Positions 58,386 through 64,000 of a stretch of 64,000 nt of DNA are shown here, in pieces. Within the stretch, counting starts at the first letter, position 1; every line of letters starts with the position of its first letter. The notes under the pieces are model-generated. The model had not been told where the DNA came from and ran no database searches. It saw only the letters and a list, made by a program, of their open reading frames with translations. The translations under genes and the position numbers were made by a program. The stretch is from Halopelagius fulvigenes (GTDB lineage: Archaea > Halobacteriota > Halobacteria > Halobacteriales > Haloferacaceae), in the NCBI RefSeq assembly GCF_042662625.1, contig NZ_JBHSXH010000015.1, forward strand, positions 1,736,001-1,800,000, read 5' to 3'.

Positions 58386-60494
58386 ATGACTCGCATCTCC
58401 GCGGCTGACTATCACGACGTCGCGCAGGTCGAAGACCCGCAGGTGTCGCCCGACGGCGACCGCGTCGCGTTCGTCCGAAAGGTGCCGAAGGACGACGAAT
58501 CGTACGAGCAGACCGTCTACCTCGTGCCGACGGACGGGACGGGGGAGGCCCGGCGCTTCACCGTCGCCGAGGGCGTCGATTCGAAACCGCGGTGGAGTCC
58601 CTCCGGCGACCGACTGGCGTTCGTCTCCACGCGCGGCGCGGACGACGACCGGCCGCAACTGTGGGTGCTCCCCGTCTCCGGCGGCGAGGCGGAACGGGTG
58701 ACGGACGTTCCCGGCGGCGTCGGCAACGTCGCGTGGAGTCCCGACGGGTCGAAGATAGCCTTCCAGCAGTCCACGACGGCCGAGGAACGCGAGGAGAGAC
58801 TCGATACGAACCTCGGCGGCGAGGAGTACGAACGCGAGACGCCCGACCCCCGCGTCGTGGACCGACTCGTCTACCGACAGCACGGGCGGTACAAGGACGG
58901 TGCGGAACCGCACGTCTACGTCGTCCACCTCGACGAGGCGGGGGACGGGGAGGACGCGGAGGCGGACGCCGACGCCCCCCGCGTCGAACGACTCACCGAG
59001 GGGGAGTACGGCCACGTCTCGCCCGCGTGGGGCGACAACGAGACGCTCTACTTCGGCGTGAAGCGTCACCAGGGCGACACGGAACCCGACGACAGCGTCG
59101 TCATCGACATCGTGGCCCACGACCTCTCGACGGGCGAGACGGAGGACGTGACGCGGACGACGGCGTGGGGACTCGCCCTCGACGCGACGGCGGACGGTCG
59201 CCTCGCGTTCGGTCGGACGCCCGAGGAACGCCTCTCGATGCGGCAGTCCGACGTGGTGGTGTACGACCGGAAGGCCGACGAGGAGTTCGTCCCCACGGAG
59301 AACTTAGACCGCGATATCGCCCTCCAAGGCGGCCTCTCGTGGGGGCCGAGCGAGGAACGCGTCTACTTCCTCACGCCCGACGAGGGCGACTACGTGGCGC
59401 GACGCGTGCCCGGTGATGCGTCCGCCGACCCCGACGTTCTCGTCGGCGAGGGTCACGCCACCTCGGTGTCCGTCGGCGGCCCGGCCGACGACTCGGTGGT
59501 CGCCGTCGCCAAGAGCGAGTGGGACCACCGCGGCGACGTGTTCTGTCTCTCCGAGGGCGAGGAACGGCGACTGACGAGCGTCAACGCCGACTACCTCGAA
59601 CGCGTCGAGGTGCGGGAACCCGAGGAGGTTCGCTTCGAGTCCGAGGAGGGAGTCGAGGTGCAGGGGTGGGTGCTGACCCCGCCGGAGTTCGACCCCGAGG
59701 GGACGTACCCCCTCGTCGTGGAGGTTCACGGCGGCCCGCACGCGATGTGGTCCGTCACGGGCACCATGTGGCACGAGTTCCAACTCATGGCGGCCCGCGG
59801 GTACGTCGTCTTCTGGTCGAACCCGCGCGGTTCGACCGGGTACGGCGAGGAGTTCGCCACCGCCATCGAACGGGACTGGGGCGAGGTGACGATGACGGAC
59901 GTGATGGCCGGCGTCGAACTCGTTTGCGAACGCGACTACGTGGACGAGGAGAACGTCTTCCTTACCGGCGGTTCGTTCGGCGGGTTCATGACCGGGTGGA
60001 TGGTCGGCGAGACGGACCGTTTCCGCGGCGCGGTGGCCCAACGCGGCGTCTACGACCTCTCGTCGTTCTACGGTTCGACGGACGCGTTCAAGCTAATTGA
60101 GGGCGACTTCGACACGACGCCGTGGGACGAACCGGAGTTCCTCTGGGAGCAGTCGCCCGTCGCCCACGCCGCCGACGTATCGACGCCGACGCTGGTGATG
60201 CACGCCGAGAACGACTTCCGCGTCCCCGTCAACAACGGCGAGATGTTCTACCTGTTCCTGCGGAAGAACGGCGTCGAGACGCGCCTCGTGCGCTACCCGC
60301 GCGAGGGGCACGAACTCTCCCGGTCGGGCGAACCGGCGCACGTGGTGGACCGACTCGAACGCACCGTCCGGTGGTTCGACGGCTACTCCGACCACCACGA
60401 CGCGCCGAAGGCCCTCGAACGCGGCGATGACGGCCTCTCGGCGGCGAACGACGGCGAGGATGGGAGGGGCGACGGCGACGAGAGCGACGACTGA
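58386..60494 (+). CDS. S9 family peptidase (acylaminoacyl/prolyl oligopeptidase-like)
   Basis: 702 residues. An N-terminal seven-bladed beta-propeller with repeated strands (PQVSPDGDRVAFVRK; PRWSPSGDRLAFVSTRG; NVAWSPDGSKIAFQQS) precedes an alpha/beta-hydrolase. The Ser is in LTGGSFGGFMTGWM (about residue 530), the Asp in HAENDFRVPV, the His in REGHELSRSG, so the triad is complete. It is cytosolic, cleaves short peptides, and probably acts in peptide breakdown. The end has an acidic low-complexity tail. Confidence 0.93.
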   Translation: MTRISAADYHDVAQVEDPQVSPDGDRVAFVRKVPKDDESYEQTVYLVPTDGTGEARRFTVAEGVDSKPRWSPSGDRLAFVSTRGADDDRPQLWVLPVSGGEAERVTDVPGGVGNVAWSPDGSKIAFQQSTTAEEREERLDTNLGGEEYERETPDPRVVDRLVYRQHGRYKDGAEPHVYVVHLDEAGDGEDAEADADAPRVERLTEGEYGHVSPAWGDNETLYFGVKRHQGDTEPDDSVVIDIVAHDLSTGETEDVTRTTAWGLALDATADGRLAFGRTPEERLSMRQSDVVVYDRKADEEFVPTENLDRDIALQGGLSWGPSEERVYFLTPDEGDYVARRVPGDASADPDVLVGEGHATSVSVGGPADDSVVAVAKSEWDHRGDVFCLSEGEERRLTSVNADYLERVEVREPEEVRFESEEGVEVQGWVLTPPEFDPEGTYPLVVEVHGGPHAMWSVTGTMWHEFQLMAARGYVVFWSNPRGSTGYGEEFATAIERDWGEVTMTDVMAGVELVCERDYVDEENVFLTGGSFGGFMTGWMVGETDRFRGAVAQRGVYDLSSFYGSTDAFKLIEGDFDTTPWDEPEFLWEQSPVAHAADVSTPTLVMHAENDFRVPVNNGEMFYLFLRKNGVETRLVRYPREGHELSRSGEPAHVVDRLERTVRWFDGYSDHHDAPKALERGDDGLSAANDGEDGRGDGDESDD

Positions 60495-60653
60495 GGGAGA
60501 GTCGGAGGCATCGCGGGAACTCTTCGCCTCCCGAATCTATAGCGGCCTCGGTACCCCTCGGGGGGTGCGTTTCGTCCGCGCCGATCCGGCGGACAACTTC
60601 GCCCCCGTTTCCCGTTTTTCGACCGGAAGCGAAGGGGTTCGCGGCGGGTCGAA

Positions 60654-62021
60654 CTACGCCGATTCGAGTTCGGCGGCCAGCGAAGTCAGTCGCTCTGCGA
60701 GCGTTCCCGCGTCGGCGGCGACGACGCGCGCCAACGGTTCTCTGCCCACCGCGCCGCCGTCGACGACCGCCGCGGGCGTCTCGCCCTCCGATTCGAGCGT
60801 TCGACGGACCGCCCCCCGCGAGACGCTCTCCGTCTCCGGACCCGACTCCTCCCCGTCGGCGGACTCGACGCGGGCGACCGACCACCCGAGCGAACCCATC
60901 GCGTCCGCCACGTCGTCGTCGAACCGGCAGTTCGCCGCGAACCGGGCGGTCGAATCGACTTCCCGAACCGCAAGCAGGAACGCGGCGAGGTGACTCGACG
61001 CGCCGACGCGGACGCCCCGGTTCGGCCGCACGCCCGATTTCGTACGCGCGATTCGGCCCTCGACCGCCGCGAGCTCGTCCGGGCGTTCCGCGTACGGCGT
61101 CGCGCCGACGACGTTCAAGCCGACTTCGGGGACGAGTGCGCGCGCGCCCGCGCCCGCACCGACGAGTTCGTCCACGACGCCCTCCACCGCCTCGACCGCC
61201 TCCGTCCGCGCCGCGCGGTGGCGAATCGTCGCGAGGTGGTGGACCGACCCCGGCCCCTCGCCGACGTCGAGGGGGTAGCGGATGGCCCGTTGGAGGGACG
61301 CCACGGCGGAATCGACCGCCGCGGTCGCGTCCATCCCCCGCGCGAGGTTCGCGGCTATCGCACTCGACAGCGTACACCCCGACCCGTGCGTCGCGTCGGT
61401 GTCCACGCGTTCGTGGGCGAACGAGACGTGCGACCCCTCTGTGACGAGAACGTCGAGTACCTCCTCGCCGGGGGCGTGGCCGCCTTTCACGAGTGCGGCC
61501 TCCGCGCCCATCTCGACCAACGCCGCGCCCGCCTCCCGCGCCGCGGACTCGTCGGTCGGTTCGGTGTCCGTGAGGACGGCTGCCTCGTCGGCGTTCGGCG
61601 TCACCACCGCCGACGCCGCGATTAGGTCCTCGTAGGCGCGTTCGGCGTCCCTGTCGAGCAGTCTGTCGCCCGAGGTGGCGACCATCACCGGGTCCACGAC
61701 GACGGGGAACGGCGCGTCCGCGACGCAGTCGGTCACCGTCTCGACCATCTCCGCGGTGCCGAGCATCCCCGTCTTCGCCGCGCCGACGTCGAAGTCCTCG
61801 GTCACCGCCTCGTACTGCGCCCGCACCTCCTCGGTCGGCACGGGGTGTATCGAGGAGACGCCGCGGGTGTTCTGGGCGGTGACGCTCGTGATGACGCTCG
61901 TCCCGAAGACGCCGGCGGCCTCCATCGTCTTCAGGTCCGCCTGGATGCCCGCACCGCCCCCGGAGTCGCTTCCGGCGACGGTGAGTGCGACGGGCCGCGC
62001 GTCGGGCGCGGGCGTCCGCAT
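60654..62021 (-). CDS. thiD: Bifunctional HMP(-P) kinase / thiamine-phosphate synthase (ThiD-ThiN)
   Basis: 455 residues from the ATG at 62021. The N-terminal 260 residues are ThiD (LTVAGSDSGGGAGIQADLKT; PVVVDPVMVATSGDRLL; DTDATHGSGCTLSSAIAANLARG). The C-terminal 170 are ThiN (LVPEVGLNVVGATPYAERPDELAAVEGRI; KSGVRPNRGVRVGASSHLAAFLLAVREVD), which in archaea replaces ThiE to join HMP-PP and the thiazole phosphate. A short upstream ORF ends exactly at its ATG (TGATG). The C-rich motif follows its stop. It is divergent from tenA. Confidence 0.95.
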   Translation of the reverse strand: MRTPAPDARPVALTVAGSDSGGGAGIQADLKTMEAAGVFGTSVITSVTAQNTRGVSSIHPVPTEEVRAQYEAVTEDFDVGAAKTGMLGTAEMVETVTDCVADAPFPVVVDPVMVATSGDRLLDRDAERAYEDLIAASAVVTPNADEAAVLTDTEPTDESAAREAGAALVEMGAEAALVKGGHAPGEEVLDVLVTEGSHVSFAHERVDTDATHGSGCTLSSAIAANLARGMDATAAVDSAVASLQRAIRYPLDVGEGPGSVHHLATIRHRAARTEAVEAVEGVVDELVGAGAGARALVPEVGLNVVGATPYAERPDELAAVEGRIARTKSGVRPNRGVRVGASSHLAAFLLAVREVDSTARFAANCRFDDDVADAMGSLGWSVARVESADGEESGPETESVSRGAVRRTLESEGETPAAVVDGGAVGREPLARVVAADAGTLAERLTSLAAELESA

Positions 62022-62101
62022 CACGAACCACCTCGCCCGGACGGTCTGCGGTCTGTCGCGCGGTGCGCGGCGCGTGAGAAGAGGCGAGTGCGTTCGGCCA
62101 T
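62021..62101 (-). CDS. Predicted leaderless upstream ORF of thiD (26 codons)
   Basis: The ATG at 62101 lies about 26 bp from the shared AT-rich box at 62124-62134, the expected start of the transcript. Its TGA overlaps the thiD ATG (TGATG). The 26-residue peptide is Arg-rich (MAERTRLFSRAAHRATDRR). It could couple or gate thiD translation. Confidence 0.35.
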   Translation of the reverse strand: MAERTRLFSRAAHRATDRRPSGRGGS

Positions 62102-62109
62102 AGTTGAAA

Positions 62110-62134
62110 GTTGTACTACTCGGTAATAATTTTG
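62110..62134. promoter_or_regulatory. Divergent thiamine promoter with GTTGTACTAC motif
   Basis: GTTGTACTAC at 62110-62119 is followed 4 nt later by TAATAATTTTG, whose position fits leaderless starts on both sides: tenA at 62159 on plus and the short ORF/thiD at 62101 on minus. The same 10-mer precedes the symporter box at the same distance. Confidence 0.6.
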
Positions 62135-62158
62135 TGTCTCGCCTGCGTCGCCGGGATA

Positions 62159-62824
62159 ATGGCGTTCACCGACGAACTCGAACCCGAGGCCGACGACATC
62201 TGGACCGCCATCGTCGAACACCCGATGGTCGAACGGTTGGGCGAGGGGACGTTAGACGAGGACCCGTTCCGGGAGTGGGTCAGACAGGACTACTACTACC
62301 TGCGGGAGTACGGGCGGACGTTCGCCCTCGCGGCGTCGTCGGCGCGGCGTCTCGACCGGATGGGGACGTTCGCGGAACTCCTCCACTCGACGCTGAACAC
62401 GGAGATGGACCTCCACCGGTCGTACGCCGCTGAGTTCGGCATCTCCGAGGACGAATTGGAGGCGACGGACCCCTCGCCGACGACGCGGGCGTACACGGAC
62501 TTTCTCGTCCGGACGGCGGCGGTGGAGACGTTCGGCGACGCGGTGGCGGCCGTACTCCCCTGCATGTGGGGGTTCAACGAGACGGCGCGACGACTCGCGG
62601 CCGACGGTGTCCCGGACCACGACCAGTACGCGGCGTGGATAGAGATGTACGAGGGCGAGGAGTTCACGGAACTCACCGACTGGTGTCTCGACCTGATGGA
62701 CGAGGTGGCCGAGGAGTCGACGGCGGCCGACAGAGAGCGATACCGGGAGCGATTCCTCACCTCCGCGCGGTACGAGTACCGCTTCTGGGACGCGGCGTGG
62801 CGGCGGGAGTCGTGGGAGGTGTAG
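62159..62824 (+). CDS. tenA: TenA-family protein (thiamine salvage)
   Basis: 221 residues from the ATG at 62159. An all-helical TenA fold: WVRQDYYYLREYGRTFALAASSA, LLHSTLNTEMDLHRSYAAEFG and VETFGDAVAAVLPCMWGFNETARRLA, in which Cys of PCMW fits the active-site Cys. Then come YAAWIEMYEGEEFTELTDWCLDLMDEV and the YEYRFWDAAW end. TenA releases HMP from aminopyrimidine breakdown products or thiamine. It pairs with ThiD-ThiN across the divergent promoter. Confidence 0.93.
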   Translation: MAFTDELEPEADDIWTAIVEHPMVERLGEGTLDEDPFREWVRQDYYYLREYGRTFALAASSARRLDRMGTFAELLHSTLNTEMDLHRSYAAEFGISEDELEATDPSPTTRAYTDFLVRTAAVETFGDAVAAVLPCMWGFNETARRLAADGVPDHDQYAAWIEMYEGEEFTELTDWCLDLMDEVAEESTAADRERYRERFLTSARYEYRFWDAAWRRESWEV

Positions 62825-62835
62825 GGCAGTAACCG

Positions 62836-62857
62836 GTTGTACTACCAAGTTTTATCA
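62836..62857 (+). promoter_or_regulatory. Symporter promoter with second GTTGTACTAC motif
   Basis: The same 10-mer (62836-62845) is followed 3 nt later by a TATA-like GTTTTATCA. The predicted transcription start is near 62881, on the GTG of a short upstream ORF. Confidence 0.55.
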
Positions 62858-62881
62858 CCGCCATCTCGCGTATCGTCTCAC

Positions 62882-62938
62882 GTGAAACGACACGTTCGAC
62901 GGTCGGCCGCGGAGAGAGCGGGGTGGGTTGCGTGGTGA
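62882..62938 (+). CDS. Predicted leaderless upstream ORF of the symporter (18 codons)
   Basis: A GTG at the predicted transcript start opens an 18-residue basic peptide (MKRHVRRSAAERAGWVAW) ending at a TGA that overlaps the symporter GTG (GTGA). This repeats the arrangement seen at thiD and lysC. Confidence 0.35.
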   Translation: MKRHVRRSAAERAGWVAW

Positions 62939-64000
62939 GCACGACGGCGGCGCTCGGACTCACCGTCCTGACGCTCTCGGCGTTCACCGCGTTGGGCTTT
63001 TGGTACTCCCGGGGGCGAGTCCGGAGCGTCGAGGACTTCCTCACGGCGCGAAACAGCGTCGGGTCGGGGTCGATGACGGCGACGCTCGTCGCCTCGGTGA
63101 TGGGCGTCTGGATCCTCCTGAGTCCGGCGGAGGCGGGCGCGGCGTTCGGCGGCGTCACCGCCGTCGCGGGCTACGCCGTCGGCGAGGCGATTCCGATGCT
63201 CGCGTACGCCCGCCTCGGCCCGCGCATCCGCGAACTCCTGCCCGAAGGGCACTCGCTGACCGAGTACGCCCTCGTCCGGTACGGCCCCGCCGTCTACCTC
63301 TTGGTGTTCGTCGTCAGCGTCACCTACATGTTCGTCTTCCTCGCCGCCGAACTCACCGGCATCACCAGCGCCCTCCAACTCGTCGCGGCGGTGCCGCGCT
63401 GGCAGACGGCGGTGCTCGTCGGCGCGTTCGTCCTGCTGTACACGGGCTACGGCGGCCTCCGCGCCAGCATCTTCACCGACACCGTGCAGGCCGTCCTCGT
63501 GATTCCGCTCCTGTTGGGGAGCGCCGTCGCCGCCCTCGTCGCCCTCGGCGGCCCCGCGGCGGTTCACCGGAACGTCGCCGCCGCAGACCCCTCCCTCTTG
63601 GACCCCGGCTTCCTCACCGGCCTCCAGTTCGGCTTCTGGGTGGCCATCGCCGTCCTCGGCGCGGAACTCGTCAACCAGACGTGGTGGCAGCGCATCTACG
63701 CCGCCGAGGACTCCGAGACGCTCCGGCGGGGGTTCCGCCGCGCGGCCCTCGTCAACTTCGTCCTCGTCTTCGTCGCGGGCCTGTTCGGCGTCGCCGCGCG
63801 CGGGTACGTGGACGTCGTGACCGACTCGGCGAGCGCCCAGTACAACGCCAGCGTCGCCTTCTTCGTCCTCGTCACGGAGGCGTTCTCCGAGACGTTCGCC
63901 CTCGCCGTCGTCCTCGTCGCCCTCCTCTTGGTGATGAGCACCGCCGACACCCTGTTCAACGCCCTCGCCAGCCTCGTCACGACGGACCTGCCACGGGTGC
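62935..64000 (+). CDS. Sodium:solute symporter (SSS), 3' end outside the window
   Basis: At least 355 residues from the GTG at 62935 (a GTG one codon earlier is also possible). It is cut by the window end. About ten membrane segments are visible. SSS marks are RSVEDFLTARNSVGSGSMTATLVASVMG (in parts), GYAVGEAIPMLAYARLGPRIREL, GYGGLRASIFTDTVQAVL and ELVNQTWWQRIYAAEDSETLRRGF. The position and shared promoter motif suggest uptake of thiamine or a precursor. Without the motif it could carry another solute. Confidence 0.9.
   Translation, partial: MSTTAALGLTVLTLSAFTALGFWYSRGRVRSVEDFLTARNSVGSGSMTATLVASVMGVWILLSPAEAGAAFGGVTAVAGYAVGEAIPMLAYARLGPRIRELLPEGHSLTEYALVRYGPAVYLLVFVVSVTYMFVFLAAELTGITSALQLVAAVPRWQTAVLVGAFVLLYTGYGGLRASIFTDTVQAVLVIPLLLGSAVAALVALGGPAAVHRNVAAADPSLLDPGFLTGLQFGFWVAIAVLGAELVNQTWWQRIYAAEDSETLRRGFRRAALVNFVLVFVAGLFGVAARGYVDVVTDSASAQYNASVAFFVLVTEAFSETFALAVVLVALLLVMSTADTLFNALASLVTTDLPRV

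Noticed and set aside
58922..58980. Acidic insertion in the S9 peptidase as a foreign segment
   Set aside because: A GlyAspGlu-rich propeller loop is usual in halophilic proteins and the frame is intact.
62022..62158. Possible TPP riboswitch before thiamine genes
   Set aside because: The characteristic conserved CTGAGA and ACCTG-type segments are absent, and predicted transcripts are too short.

Overview
The window is a high-GC stretch of a haloarchaeal chromosome. The proteins are strongly acidic, most genes appear leaderless with a TATA-like box about 26 bp before the start codon, and family markers include DUF7344 regulators, PurO, PibD, Hef, Hel308/Cgi121 and a halophilic 2Fe-2S ferredoxin. 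The order orc1-sec11-polD1, followed shortly by lysC, is from memory that of the main replication-origin region of Haloferax, so a Haloferacaceae member is the best guess, with the origin probably just left of base 1. One assembly gap (115 N, 31061-31175) lies inside a repeat.

Layout. 1-5.8 kb: the end of Orc1/Cdc6, a type I signal peptidase, the DNA polymerase D small subunit, a GNAT-like protein, aspartate kinase and a membrane protein. 5.8-14.6 kb: a decayed membrane-protein gene, a phosphoesterase, purO, tRNA-Gln(CTG), an AT-richer regulator region, a DoxX-like protein, superoxide dismutase, a pirin, two convergent paralogous membrane proteins and a Tat lipoprotein. 14.8-28.5 kb: the cgi121/hel308 operon, a degenerate-zincin membrane protein, a ferredoxin, hef, an SSSCA1-type zinc protein, mdh, a CBS protein, uvrC, and a regulator whose gene carries an array of short palindromes. 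28.6-36.1 kb: an ABC transporter operon between two copies of a repeat, NAD-dependent DNA ligase and a large HEAT-repeat protein. 36.2-42.4 kb: methionine synthesis by direct sulfhydrylation (two MetY paralogues around MetX), a PiT-family transporter and the 2Fe-2S ferredoxin. 42.5-52.5 kb: prepilin peptidase PibD, hisI, hisA and hisB spread among glmM and small proteins, an ACT-domain regulator and a frameshifted YigZ/IMPACT gene. 52.6-60.5 kb: a FAD oxidoreductase, a complete TAXI-type TRAP transporter (binding protein, DUF1850, fused permease) and an S9 peptidase. 60.6-64 kb: a thiamine locus (ThiD-ThiN, TenA, a sodium:solute symporter cut by the window end).

The genes suggest several joint functions: genome maintenance near the origin (Orc1, PolD1, Hel308, Hef, UvrC, LigA), methionine synthesis with anion uptake, scattered histidine genes, and a thiamine salvage/synthesis unit. 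The thiamine unit has a repeated 10-bp promoter motif and a shared divergent TATA box. The least explained signals are predicted leaderless upstream ORFs that end on the start codons of lysC, thiD and the symporter, clusters of short palindromes with 3-nt loops (one inside a coding sequence), a C-rich motif just after several stop codons, and a membrane protein with a catalytically dead metzincin motif.
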